The notes: generated by a model from the sequence alone, not told the origin. DNA of 64,000 bases from JAXGMQ01 sp964613055 (GCA_964613055.1 CAZTGD010000005.1:1-64000), one strand, 5' to 3'; shown: positions 25,309 through 35,424, counted from the stretch's first letter. Numbers and translations: made by a program.

Positions 25309-25336
25309 GAATTCAAATAGACTTAGGAGGTCTGAT

Positions 25337-26491
25337 ATGAAGCGATTTGTTGTGTTTACTCTTTTAGTTGTGTTGTCTTTTGGGTTGTTTGTCTCGTGTG
25401 GTGGAGAAGCTACAACTGATAATTCTAATAATGATTTGAATGAACAACTGCCGTTACTGAAGGTAGGTCACGTTAACCAGGATCATCACCTTGCTCTCTA
25501 TGTTGCGGCATTGAAGGGTGATTTCTTTAAAAAAGACGGCGTCTGGATGACTGAGATTAAACCCAAGGAAAGATACACCCTGCACACCAATGATGGTCCG
25601 ATTGCTGAGATTCAGTTGATTGTAACCAAGGGCGGAGCTGAGATGCCAAACAACCTGTTGGCTGGACTGTTTGATATTGGTTTTGGTGGTCTTCCTGCAG
25701 TAATGGGTGTTGTCGACAAAGGCAAGGATGTTCGTGTCTTGATGCCACTTCAAAATGAAGGAGATCAGTTGATCGTTGAAAAAGAGATGCCCGTTGAAAA
25801 CTGGGATGAATTTGTTGAATACGTCAAGAACTCCGATGAACAAATTGTTTTAGGCTACAAAGCACCTACTGCCGTGCAGTATATAATTGCGCAAAAAGCA
25901 TTCTCTGAAGTAGGCATATCATACACAGAAGATCCAACTGATACTGAAGCAATGGTTTTATGGGTTAACCAAAAGGGTCAGAAGAATATGACTTCGAACC
26001 TAGCCGCTGGCCAGATTGACGGTTTTGTGGCAAACCAACCCACTCCAGCTCAAGCAATCATATCAGATGTAGGCAAATTCATCACAGAGTTAACCGTCTT
26101 ACCGCCCGAAGGTATGTGGGCACAACACCCATGTTGTGTGGTCTGCAGTAACGAGAGGGTAAAGACAGAGCACCCAGAAGCGGTAAAACAGTTTCTCAAG
26201 CTCATCATGCTTGCCACTGATCATATCAATGATGATATGAATGATGCCATTAATACTGCTTATGAATTCCTTGGACAAAAAGAGGGTGTTGAAGATCTGT
26301 CAATTCCAACCGTTTCTTTCAGTAATGAAGACGACGAAATCTGGAGAGGTGGATTGGTTACCTGGGTTAATGTCATGAATGAGATAGGCAAGTACAGTGG
26401 AGACCTAATGGGTGTAAACGATGAAACCGCTGTTGATATGTGTGTTGACTTCACATTTCTGGAAGAGCTTAAAAAGGAGCTTGGAAAATAG
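25337..26491 (+). CDS. ABC transporter substrate-binding lipoprotein (NMT1/TauA type)
   Basis: 384 residues. A lipoprotein signal peptide ends at the Cys of FVSCGG (residue 21). The mature part follows the NitT/TauT/THI5-like periplasmic-binding pattern: KVGHVNQDHHLALYVAALKGDFFKKDGVW, then FDIGFGGLPAVMGVVDKGKDVRVL, AAGQIDGFVANQPTPAQAI, and a late DHIND helix region. A conspicuous HPCCVVCSNE motif carries three cysteines, possibly a ligand or metal site. The substrate is not known. AGGAGG lies 7 nt upstream of ATG. It is the first gene of an operon with permease, ATPase and selD. Confidence 0.88.
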   Translation: MKRFVVFTLLVVLSFGLFVSCGGEATTDNSNNDLNEQLPLLKVGHVNQDHHLALYVAALKGDFFKKDGVWMTEIKPKERYTLHTNDGPIAEIQLIVTKGGAEMPNNLLAGLFDIGFGGLPAVMGVVDKGKDVRVLMPLQNEGDQLIVEKEMPVENWDEFVEYVKNSDEQIVLGYKAPTAVQYIIAQKAFSEVGISYTEDPTDTEAMVLWVNQKGQKNMTSNLAAGQIDGFVANQPTPAQAIISDVGKFITELTVLPPEGMWAQHPCCVVCSNERVKTEHPEAVKQFLKLIMLATDHINDDMNDAINTAYEFLGQKEGVEDLSIPTVSFSNEDDEIWRGGLVTWVNVMNEIGKYSGDLMGVNDETAVDMCVDFTFLEELKKELGK

Positions 26492-27333
26492 ACAGGGAAA
26501 GACTTAAAACAATCATATGGAGTATTGCAGGTGCGATAATCTTACCTGCAATACTCTTCCTTGTGTGGGATTATTCAGCAATGAGGATGGGATCATCGAC
26601 ACTTCTTCCAAGGGTTGGCGATGTATTCGATGTATTGATTCATCCAACACGTGATCTTATCAGACAAGGATCCCTTCTGTATCATGTGTATATCTCTTCG
26701 ATTCGTGTTCTAACTGGTTTTCTAATAGGTTCCCTCCTTGCGGTAATAATCGGTATGATGATGGGCATGTGGGAAAGAGTAAGGGATTTTATCACTCCGT
26801 TTATTGAACTAATGAGACCACTTTGCCCAGTAGCTTGGATACCATTCGCTATCATCATCTTTGGTGGTTCGACACTATCGAATGTCTTTGGTTATAGATT
26901 CACTGAGAGCATACTAGACTACATACAGACTGCTCAGTTGTTCATAATTGCTTGGGGTGCTTTCTTTCCCGTATTGATAAACACCATTGATGGCGTAATG
27001 GGTGTTAGAAAAATATGGATTGAAACAGCAAAAACAATGAGTGCCGCACCTCACCAGATATGGGCAAAGGTGATACTGCCGGGAAGCTTCCCAAGGATTT
27101 TAACTGGGCTGAAGGTAGGACTTGGCATCTCATGGATGGTAGTTATAGCTGCAGAGATGTTCCCAGGACCTCCAGGTGGTATTGGATACTTGATGATGGA
27201 GGCGTATGCCCAAACTGAAATACACATCCTTGCGGCAGGATTGATAGCCGTTGGATTGGTGGGTGCATTGCTCAATGGTATCCTAAGTGCAATATACCGC
27301 ATTTTTGCTAACTGGCAGGCAAAGGAGCGCTGA
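26488..27333 (+). CDS. ABC transporter permease, probable non-AUG (ATA) start
   Basis: A permease of the SsuC/TauC family with about six membrane segments and the EAA-type cytoplasmic loop ETAKTMSAAPHQIWAKVILPGSFPRILTGLKVGLG. The first conventional start, GTG 26563, would cut into the first membrane helix. The same frame continues upstream through ERLKTIIWSIAGAIILPAILFLVW to the end of the previous gene with no ATG, GTG or TTG. GGAG (26476-26479) lies 8 nt before an ATA at 26488 that overlaps the TAG stop of the binding protein, so ATA is my best guess for the start. The next gene begins 3 nt after this one ends. Confidence 0.8.
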   Translation: MDRERLKTIIWSIAGAIILPAILFLVWDYSAMRMGSSTLLPRVGDVFDVLIHPTRDLIRQGSLLYHVYISSIRVLTGFLIGSLLAVIIGMMMGMWERVRDFITPFIELMRPLCPVAWIPFAIIIFGGSTLSNVFGYRFTESILDYIQTAQLFIIAWGAFFPVLINTIDGVMGVRKIWIETAKTMSAAPHQIWAKVILPGSFPRILTGLKVGLGISWMVVIAAEMFPGPPGGIGYLMMEAYAQTEIHILAAGLIAVGLVGALLNGILSAIYRIFANWQAKER

Positions 27334-27335
27334 TT

Positions 27336-28127
27336 ATGGTAAAGATAAGTGGTGTATTCAAGCGTTTCGACGAAACCGAGGTGCTGAAGAATATTAACCT
27401 CAAGTTTCTACCTGGTGAGTTCAATTGTCTACTCGGTCCAACTGGATGTGGGAAAACCACTCTTTTGAGGATTATTGCAGGGTTGCTCAAACCTGATCTG
27501 GGTGTTGTAAAGATTGATAAACCGACAATATCAATGATCTTTCAACAGCAAACGCTATTCCCGTGGAGGAATGCACTTTCAAATGTGTGTCTTCCTCTCG
27601 AGTTTATGGGCTATCCAAAGAAAGAGCGAATTGAGATGGCCTACAGACGGCTAGAAGAGGTAGGGATGGTTGACCAAGCCAGAAAGAAAGTATTCCATTT
27701 ATCTGGTGGTATGCAACAGCGTGTACAGATAGCAAGAGCGTTGGTATCAAACCCGAGTGTCTTGCTTGCTGATGAACCCTTCGGAGCGCTCGATGAAAAA
27801 ACAAGATATAACCTCCAACGTCAGATTCGAGATGTCGCAACTCGCAACAATATGAGTGTGATCTTTGTTACTCACAACGTCTCTGAGGCTATTTATCTTG
27901 GTGATCGCATCGTTGTCATCGGTAACCATCGGGTGAAAGCAGACTATGACCTCACGGAACCACACCCAAGAAACAGAATCTCAGAGTGGTTTTCTGATCG
28001 AATTATTGAAGTTCGACAAGTGTTTGAGAACCTGATCATCTCGAATGAAGCAAATGATGAAATTGAGAATGTAGAAAGAGATGATTTTAAGACAGTTAAA
28101 ATGGATGTGCAAAATGAAGATGAATAA
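27336..28127 (+). CDS. ABC transporter ATP-binding protein (SsuB/TauB type)
   Basis: 263 residues. Walker A GPTGCGKTTLL, Q-loop FQQQTLFPWRNA, signature LSGGMQQRVQIARAL, Walker B VLLADEPFGALDE and the switch histidine in VTHNVSEA are all present. It powers uptake with the adjoining permease and binding protein. The TAA stop overlaps the selD ATG (28120), which ties selD translationally to the transporter. Confidence 0.94.
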   Translation: MVKISGVFKRFDETEVLKNINLKFLPGEFNCLLGPTGCGKTTLLRIIAGLLKPDLGVVKIDKPTISMIFQQQTLFPWRNALSNVCLPLEFMGYPKKERIEMAYRRLEEVGMVDQARKKVFHLSGGMQQRVQIARALVSNPSVLLADEPFGALDEKTRYNLQRQIRDVATRNNMSVIFVTHNVSEAIYLGDRIVVIGNHRVKADYDLTEPHPRNRISEWFSDRIIEVRQVFENLIISNEANDEIENVERDDFKTVKMDVQNEDE

Positions 28128-29154
28128 AGAGGAGGAGTTCCGACTGACAAAGTTTGCCGGTTGTGCTGGTTGAGAAAGCAAGTGGGGGCCGGGTGCTCTC
28201 AAAGAACTCCTTCGTGATCTACCCAGATTTGATTCTAAGGATTTGATAACACGCGATGTCACAAAAGCAGATGCTGTTGTATTCAGGTTGGACAAAGATC
28301 GATATGGCATCTACTCAGTCGATGTATTCTCACCAATAGTCGAAGACCCAGAGTCATTTGGCAGAGTAGTCTTTGCCAACAGTATTTCTGACATATGTGC
28401 AATGGGCGGTAAACCTTTGGTTGCTTTGAACGTGTGTATGTTTCCCCTTCAGGTACCCGTTGACAAACTGAATAGCATACTCCTCGGTGCATCAAAGGCC
28501 GCAATTGAGAATGGTGTGTTCATCGCTGGTGGTCACACCACAAAGAATGACGAGCTGCATTATGGGTTGTCTGTGTTTGGCGAATGCAAACCGGAAAATC
28601 TGAGAATGGCGAATAATGCTCGGGATGGTGATCACATAATCCTTACAAAAGCAATAGGTACGGGCATCATGTTTGCCGCTAAAGACAAGGTGGATAGTTT
28701 GGAATGGGACAGTGCAGTGCAATCCATGATGCAAACGTCTATCAAAGCATCAGAAATTTTGACCCACTTTGGATGCCGATGTAGCACTGATATAACGGGT
28801 TTTGGTCTTGTCCCACACCTGTTTGAGGTGTTGGAGGAATCAAAGCTTTCAGCGGATATCATTCCAGAGAATATACCTTTACTGCCAGGTGTTTTTGACT
28901 TGGCTAATATATATCTCTGCCCTGTTCTATCTGATAACATGGGATTGGTAGGTAACAATTTCATTGCAGGTGATTCAGACCCGAGGTGGATGAATATCTG
29001 TTTTGATGCGCAGACCTCAGGAGGTTTACTCGCTTTTCTCTCGCCGGACAAATCAGATGAGTGTGTCATAGAGCTTAAAAAGGCAGGATATCCTGCAAGT
29101 GTAATTGGAAGTGTGTCAAAAGGCAAACCTCAAGTTAGATTGGTTACAAAATAA
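28120..29154 (+). CDS. selD: selenophosphate synthetase, a selenoprotein with in-frame UGA (Sec18)
   Basis: SelD makes selenophosphate from selenide and ATP. The obvious frame opens only at 28243, but upstream the same frame continues through TGA 28171-28173 to ATG 28120, giving 344 residues, the normal SelD length. It reads EEEFRLTKFAGCAG-U-ESKWGPGAL. The UGA falls exactly where the catalytic Cys17 or Sec of SelD belongs, with the essential Lys three residues later (C17/K20 in E. coli, U18/K21 here). Downstream motifs are VFSPIVEDPESFGRVVFANSISDICAMGG and IAGGHTTKNDELHYGLSVFGE. A SECIS-like hairpin begins at the UGA. In-frame ATG 28114 is an alternative start. The gene overlaps the ATPase gene by 8 nt. 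Confidence 0.92.
28171..28201 (+). promoter_or_regulatory. SECIS-like hairpin at the selD UGA codon
   Basis: The UGA itself pairs at the base: UGAG (28171-28174) with CUCA (28198-28201). Then comes a two-A bulge, and AGCA (28177-28180) pairs with UGCU (28194-28197). This leaves a G-rich 13-nt apical loop (28181-28193). The layout fits bacterial SECIS elements, in which the UGA sits at the foot of a bulged stem read by SelB. Confidence 0.65.
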
Positions 29155-29347
29155 AAGCTAGTGTTTTTGTTGACGGTTTAGCACTGTTAAATTGGTACTT
29201 AGATAATTGGTACTTTGATGTATTTACATCCTTATTAATTCATAACAATAATAATTAGCTATATATCTAAATATATAGATAGTGGTCAAATATAAAATTT
29301 TCAACCTTAAATGCCATTATCATTATCTATGAAATATTGTTATCAAT

Positions 29348-29374
29348 GAAAAAACCTCCGAAGGGTTCGGAGGT
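29348..29374 (-). terminator. rho-independent terminator of the 16S rRNA unit
   Basis: On the minus strand ACCTCCGAA (29374-29366), loop CCC and TTCGGAGGT (29362-29354) are followed directly by TTTTT. It lies about 100 nt past the 16S 3' end and before selD, which is transcribed towards it, so no 23S or 5S gene is linked downstream. Confidence 0.88.
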
Positions 29375-29392
29375 CATCACTGGTGACAGAAA

Positions 29393-31096
<1,704 letters not shown>

Positions 31097-31136
31097 AAAC
31101 TGCCACATCTCCCAGAGATCGTCCCAGGGAAAAAGC

Positions 31137-31165
31137 ATTCTACCACAAACGGAATGCGATGTCAA
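31137..31165 (-). promoter_or_regulatory. 16S promoter, proximal
   Basis: On the minus strand a perfect TTGACA (31165-31160), 17-nt spacer and TAGAAT (31142-31137) place transcription at about 31130, roughly 120 nt upstream of the mature 16S and outside the processing stem. Confidence 0.8.
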
Positions 31166-31195
31166 TCGCTGACCTATTCGGTCAACGGTTTATGA

Positions 31196-31223
31196 AATAT
31201 AACCTGAAAAGGATAACAGTCAA
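31196..31223 (-). promoter_or_regulatory. 16S promoter, distal
   Basis: On the minus strand TTGACT (31223-31218), 16-nt spacer and TATATT (31201-31196). Together with the proximal promoter it forms the tandem arrangement common for rRNA genes. Confidence 0.6.
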
Positions 31224-31359
31224 GGATGCATCTTAATAGATGACAAAAGTAGTGAATATCGCATCTATCAGTCATTAGCAAATTCTGTTTACTTATACCT
31301 TTAACCATAATAGAATCAAATCAATGATTAAGTCGGATTCAAGAAGATTATTCAATTAC

Positions 31360-31387
31360 TTGACAAATGAAATGAGGTGGATATATT
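31360..31387 (+). promoter_or_regulatory. feo operon promoter
   Basis: TTGACA (31360-31365), 16-nt spacer and TATATT (31382-31387) lie 31 nt before the feoA ATG. No obvious Fur or DtxR box was recognised by eye. Confidence 0.65.
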
Positions 31388-31418
31388 TATTGCAACAATC
31401 TTGCAAAAGGAGATGATC

Positions 31419-31739
31419 ATGAATGATTTCAGTAATAGAAGACACGGTCGCGGTGGACGTTGGCACAGATCACCCAGGCACAGATTTGTAGATTGTCCTG
31501 AATCTCAAAAGCCACTATGTGAATTCTCAGTGGGTTCGCATTGCAGAGTAGCTTCACTATGTGGATTTATGATGAAGAAAAGGTTAGCTAACATGGGACT
31601 TGGCGTTGGTTCGGTATTAGAGATACTAAAAAATGACCGGACGGGAGGTCCAATGATAGTTTTTGTTGACTCAGTCAGGATAGCCCTTGGCAGGGGTATG
31701 GCTATGCATGTATGTTGTGAGGAGGTTGATGGTGACTAA
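31419..31739 (+). CDS. feoA: FeoA-like iron-transport protein with basic N-terminal extension
   Basis: 106 residues from ATG 31419 (AAAAGGAG 6 nt upstream; 31413 is closer and less likely). The C-terminal ~75 residues form the SH3-like FeoA domain: SVGSHCRVASLCG...RLANMGLGVGSVLEILKND, then PMIVFVDSVRIALGRGMAMHV. The first ~30 residues are rich in Arg and His (RRHGRGGRWHRSPRHR), unusual for FeoA and possibly metal- or lipid-contacting. It overlaps feoB by about 10 nt. Confidence 0.9.
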   Translation: MNDFSNRRHGRGGRWHRSPRHRFVDCPESQKPLCEFSVGSHCRVASLCGFMMKKRLANMGLGVGSVLEILKNDRTGGPMIVFVDSVRIALGRGMAMHVCCEEVDGD

Positions 31740-33957
31740 AGAAATACAGGTAGGAGTTGCTGGAAATCCCAATTCTGGGAAAACGTCAATCTTTAACCAT
31801 ATTACTGGCGCTATGCAAACAACGGGTAATTGGCCAGGCGTTACCGTTTCAAAGATAACCGGTGGATGTAAGGTAAAAGGCGTTAAAATGAATGTAGTTG
31901 ACTTGCCAGGTACATACTCATTGTCGGCTCATTCAGAAGACGAACTCGTTGCAAGAGAGTATATCGTTAAAGAAAAACCAGATGTTGTAGTCAATGTTGT
32001 TGATGCAACAGCACTCGAACACAACCTATTTTTGACACTTCAGATCGTTGAACTGGGTGTACCAATGGTTATTGCACTTAATATGTCAGATCAAGCAAAG
32101 AAGAGGGATATTGAGGTAGATGCAAAAAGGCTTTCAAAGATACTCGGCGTACCTGTAATCCCAACGGTTGGCACGTCTGGCAAGGGTGTTGATGAATTAA
32201 TGTGCGCTTTCCTTGAAGTAGCACAATCAAGAAAAAGAAGCGAGTATCTGGTTGACTATGGACCTGAGATAGAACGTTCAACGAGGAGAATACAAGAAGC
32301 ACTATCAGAGACAGAGATAGCAAAGACGAGTTATCCACCTCACTTCTTTGCACATAAGTTGCTTGAAAAGGACAGGAAGATTGAAGAAGAGGTAGAAACA
32401 ATAGATCACCCGGATATTGTTCACTCGATCGTTGACGAAGAGATGAGTCGGTTGAAGGAGATATTTGGTGATGACGTTGAAACGATGGTCATAGACAGGC
32501 GTTATGAGCAAGCTAGGATTATTACCAAGGAGGTAGTTAAAGGGATTGTTCGGAGACAACGATTTGTTGACTTAATAGACCGATACCTAGCCAACCGATT
32601 CTTTGGTTTGCCAATATTTGGTTTTGTTATGTATGCAATTTTTTATGCCACTTTCACATGGGGAGCGCCTGTCGGAGATTGGGTTGCTCAAGGACTTGAG
32701 TGGGTTGACACTGTACTGTTTGGAGCGCTCGTTAACCCATCATCAACGTTGATTTCAAACATAGGCAACTTCCTCAGTGGTGTCATTAATGATGGAATTG
32801 GAGGAGTTCTAGTTCTTTTTCCATCGATAATGATTTTGTTCTTATTTCTTAGCTTTCTCGAAGACAGTGGATACATGGCAAGAATTGCCTATGTGATGGA
32901 TGGAATCATGTCTCGCGTTGGGTTATCTGGTAAGGCTTTTATCCCCTTTGTAGTTAGCTTCGGGTGTTCTGTTCCTGGTGTAATGGCTACGAGAACGCTA
33001 GACTCAAAGCGAGAACGAATACTGACTATACTAACAGCTCCCTTGGTTTCATGTGTTGCGAGAATGGAGGTATTCTTCTTTCTTGCTACCATATTTTTCT
33101 CAACTGCTTTAGCACAATCTCTAGTCGTTTGGTCTGTGTTTGCATTTGGGATTATATTGGCAGTTATTCTAGTTTCAGTCTTTGGTAGAGTATTCTTCAA
33201 GGATGAACCACCCACACCATTGCTAATAGAGCTTCCCCCATATCGTTGGCCAACTGTACGCTCAGTACTCATTCATACATGGGACAGAACAAAGCATTTC
33301 CTTGAGAAAGCTGGTGGTGTAATCCTGATAGGCGCTATTGTATTCTGGACGCTTTCGAATACTCCAACGAGCAACCCAGGTGGGGCTAATGTAGCTGTTT
33401 GGATTTGGTTGATGATAGCTATAGCATTAATCGCTATTATACATTCTATTTTTGCTGGTAAGATTTATGGCAATCCAAAGCAAAGAACAGCAATCTCTAG
33501 GACGGTTGGAATCGGTTCTTTCGTTGCAATCGTTGCAATATTTGTCCTAGGCGTGATGCCGGAAGTTGCATTGAGTGTTGAGTCGATTGAGCAATCGCTG
33601 GTTGGTCGAATTGGTCACTCACTCGAGTGGCTGGTGAAACCGCTGGGACTAGATTGGAGAGCAGTGATAGCCTTGATTGCAGGATTTGTCGCCAAAGAAC
33701 TTATAATATCTATCTTTGGTGTATTAGGCAACTTTGGTGAAGATGGTGATAGTTCGATAATTGCGTCATGGTACACAGCACCTGCGGCACTTGGTATGAT
33801 GGTATTTTTTAATCTCTATGCTCCTTGTCTTGCAACCATAGGTGCGATTAAAGCCGAAGCTGGATGGAAGTGGATGTGGTTTTCAATAGCATATGGTATC
33901 TCACTTGGTTGGGCAATGTCTTTCGTCGTTTATCAAATAGGTTCCTTGGTTATGTAG
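31729..33957 (+). CDS. feoB: ferrous iron transporter FeoB
   Basis: 742 residues. The N-terminal G domain has G1 GNPNSGKTS, G2 in NWPGVTV, G3 DLPGTYSLS and G4 NMSD. A helical GDI-like domain follows, then the polytopic transport part beginning near DLIDRYLANRFFGLPIFGFVMY, with the FIPFVVSFGCSVPGVMATRTL gate motif and the second Nramp-like gate segment. It imports Fe2+ through the cytoplasmic membrane. GAGGAGG sits before ATG 31729/GTG 31732, and any longer frame starts inside feoA. Confidence 0.96.
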   Translation: MVTKEIQVGVAGNPNSGKTSIFNHITGAMQTTGNWPGVTVSKITGGCKVKGVKMNVVDLPGTYSLSAHSEDELVAREYIVKEKPDVVVNVVDATALEHNLFLTLQIVELGVPMVIALNMSDQAKKRDIEVDAKRLSKILGVPVIPTVGTSGKGVDELMCAFLEVAQSRKRSEYLVDYGPEIERSTRRIQEALSETEIAKTSYPPHFFAHKLLEKDRKIEEEVETIDHPDIVHSIVDEEMSRLKEIFGDDVETMVIDRRYEQARIITKEVVKGIVRRQRFVDLIDRYLANRFFGLPIFGFVMYAIFYATFTWGAPVGDWVAQGLEWVDTVLFGALVNPSSTLISNIGNFLSGVINDGIGGVLVLFPSIMILFLFLSFLEDSGYMARIAYVMDGIMSRVGLSGKAFIPFVVSFGCSVPGVMATRTLDSKRERILTILTAPLVSCVARMEVFFFLATIFFSTALAQSLVVWSVFAFGIILAVILVSVFGRVFFKDEPPTPLLIELPPYRWPTVRSVLIHTWDRTKHFLEKAGGVILIGAIVFWTLSNTPTSNPGGANVAVWIWLMIAIALIAIIHSIFAGKIYGNPKQRTAISRTVGIGSFVAIVAIFVLGVMPEVALSVESIEQSLVGRIGHSLEWLVKPLGLDWRAVIALIAGFVAKELIISIFGVLGNFGEDGDSSIIASWYTAPAALGMMVFFNLYAPCLATIGAIKAEAGWKWMWFSIAYGISLGWAMSFVVYQIGSLVM

Positions 33958-33974
33958 GCTGTGGCGGTGAATAA

Positions 33975-34280
33975 ATGATAATTGGTAAAGTGCTTAAACT
34001 CATAAAAACCGGGAAATTCAGAACGATGATGGATATTCAAAAAGAGCTTCGTCTAACGACTGATGAGCTTAAAGGGATACTTGATATTCTTGTGGTAACA
34101 GGAAAACTGAAGAAAACTGATAGTAATAGTATTCCTAAAAAGAACTACCCGTCATGTTCGATGTGTAAGCAGAATTCAGCGTGTTTGAGTTATTCTGAAT
34201 GTAAAGTCATCTCGGTATCACAGAGTGGTAACGTTTCAAATGGAGCAACTTTCTATCAGCCTATAGGAAAGCCGGTATGA
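33975..34280 (+). CDS. FeoC-like winged-helix protein with four-cysteine cluster
   Basis: 101 residues, 17 nt after feoB. The N-terminal ~55 residues form a winged helix (FRTMMDIQKELRLTTDELKGILDILVVTGKLKK) like FeoC, and a cysteine cluster follows (CSMCKQNSAC...C), which in FeoC-type proteins binds an Fe-S cluster or metal. It is likely a regulator or stabiliser of FeoB. A second protein of this design lies at 35528. Confidence 0.8.
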   Translation: MIIGKVLKLIKTGKFRTMMDIQKELRLTTDELKGILDILVVTGKLKKTDSNSIPKKNYPSCSMCKQNSACLSYSECKVISVSQSGNVSNGATFYQPIGKPV

Positions 34281-34384
34281 CGGACAACGTTAAGACAATA
34301 AATACAAGAATAGTTCTTTGTTTTATCGATGATGCGTTTGAAATCAATTCGTCTGTTTATGACGATTTGCTAGTCAGAGAATAA
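34277..34384 (+). CDS. possible 35-residue protein coupled to the feo operon
   Basis: The ATG overlaps the FeoC-like stop codon (ATGA), and the frame runs 35 codons to TAA (begins MTDNVKTINTRIVLCFIDD). The only support is the coupling and acidic, protein-like composition; there is no clear Shine-Dalgarno. Not recognised. Confidence 0.3.
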   Translation: MTDNVKTINTRIVLCFIDDAFEINSSVYDDLLVRE

Positions 34385-34407
34385 TAAATTCAAAAAAAGG
34401 AGAAGAA

Positions 34408-35316
34408 ATGAATACTGCGATACATTATAACTGCAAAATAGTTGCGATAATAACTCTACTCTTTACTGTGGTTGGTTTATCGGGACTCACTTTATCCGTT
34501 TCTGCTCATAACCCTGGAGCTAAACCCGTCCCAGAGTTTGAGCTTGAAGCCATTCAGATAAGGGATGGTGGCAAACTAACCGAACTCACCCCTAAGATAC
34601 TGGGTAAGTATCACAATGAAAGGTCTATGGAGTCAACACGTGAAAGGTTCGTTAGTCAGGGTATGACTAAAAGCGAGATAGAGAAGACAATCGATGCTCA
34701 GTATGGTGGAGCAACAGGCATAGGTCCCTGTGGATTGGGTGTCTACAGAGCTGTGCTATACGCATCTGATATTCTCTGGGATGATGGAATAATCAATCGA
34801 TCTGAGCTCTGCGTAGAAAACAATTGGAACGGTGGTGGTTCAAGAGACTACAGTCTGTATATGACAGGCACTTCCGATGATGTACCTGGTGTAACTGAGT
34901 CTGGAAAATTCACTTTCGTCAGCAATAATGCAATTATCCCCATTGATATAGATTACCCTCAGATAAAAAAACTCTCCAAAGATATTGGAATAGGCTCAAT
35001 GAGTTACATTATTTCTAACTTATCGACAGGTGAGAGCGTTGAACTCAGCTTGTCCGCTGATATCATACCGTTGAATTACTTTGAAAACAGAAGGGTTGTG
35101 AAGTTTACTCAGAACCCAGATAAACAGATAGTTGACGAATTCAATGTTCAATGGGAACAGATTCGAGATAATCTGCTTTTGCTAAACGACTATGAGTTAT
35201 TTAATGAAGTTGATGAACCACCACCCGAAGTGCCAGTGATCCCAATAATAGTTTTAGGTGGTTTGCTATTGATAATACTCATCATGTGGCTTGTCAGCAA
35301 ATACAGGCGTTTCTAG
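34408..35316 (+). CDS. membrane-anchored extracytoplasmic protein, unknown function
   Basis: 302 residues. A signal peptide (hydrophobic 12-32, cleavage after SVSA) is followed by about 230 extracytoplasmic residues and a C-terminal membrane helix (PVIPIIVLGGLLLIILIMWLV) with a basic stop. The stretch LTPKILGKYHNE ... IGPCGLGVYRAVLYASDIL faintly recalls FmdE-type domains, but their histidine/cysteine motif is not clear, so I do not assign it. AAAAAGGAG lies upstream of ATG. It follows the feo genes on the same strand and a terminator follows it, so it may belong to that transcript. Confidence 0.7.
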   Translation: MNTAIHYNCKIVAIITLLFTVVGLSGLTLSVSAHNPGAKPVPEFELEAIQIRDGGKLTELTPKILGKYHNERSMESTRERFVSQGMTKSEIEKTIDAQYGGATGIGPCGLGVYRAVLYASDILWDDGIINRSELCVENNWNGGGSRDYSLYMTGTSDDVPGVTESGKFTFVSNNAIIPIDIDYPQIKKLSKDIGIGSMSYIISNLSTGESVELSLSADIIPLNYFENRRVVKFTQNPDKQIVDEFNVQWEQIRDNLLLLNDYELFNEVDEPPPEVPVIPIIVLGGLLLIILIMWLVSKYRRF

Positions 35317-35390
35317 TATCATTCACAAATAACTCCTTTCTACATAAGGGGATCGATAATCACAACAAATGTATCCCCACCTTTTCAATC

Positions 35391-35424
35391 GAGAGCCTGT
35401 CACCCCCACATCTGACAGGCTCTC
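35391..35424 (+). terminator. terminator after the feo-associated genes
   Basis: GAGAGCCTGTCA (35391-35402) pairs perfectly with TGACAGGCTCTC (35413-35424), a 12-bp stem with 10-nt loop. Only a short pyrimidine tract (GCCCCCTTT) follows, so it is an imperfect rho-independent terminator. Confidence 0.65.

Noticed and set aside
25231..25336. TPP riboswitch in front of a THI5-like transporter
   Set aside because: The CTGAGA and ACCTGAT-type conserved blocks are not in the required order or spacing. Only the words CCTGAGA occur by chance within a hairpin.
28171..28173. UGA as a general sense codon (reassigned genetic code)
   Set aside because: Many genes here end cleanly at TGA (nadA, rdgB neighbours, the LipT-like gene), and Trp is encoded by TGG throughout. 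Only selD shows a read-through TGA, with a hairpin.
28243..29154. selD as a 303-residue protein starting at 28243
   Set aside because: It would lack the N-terminal catalytic loop and the glycine-rich segment that all SelD proteins have.
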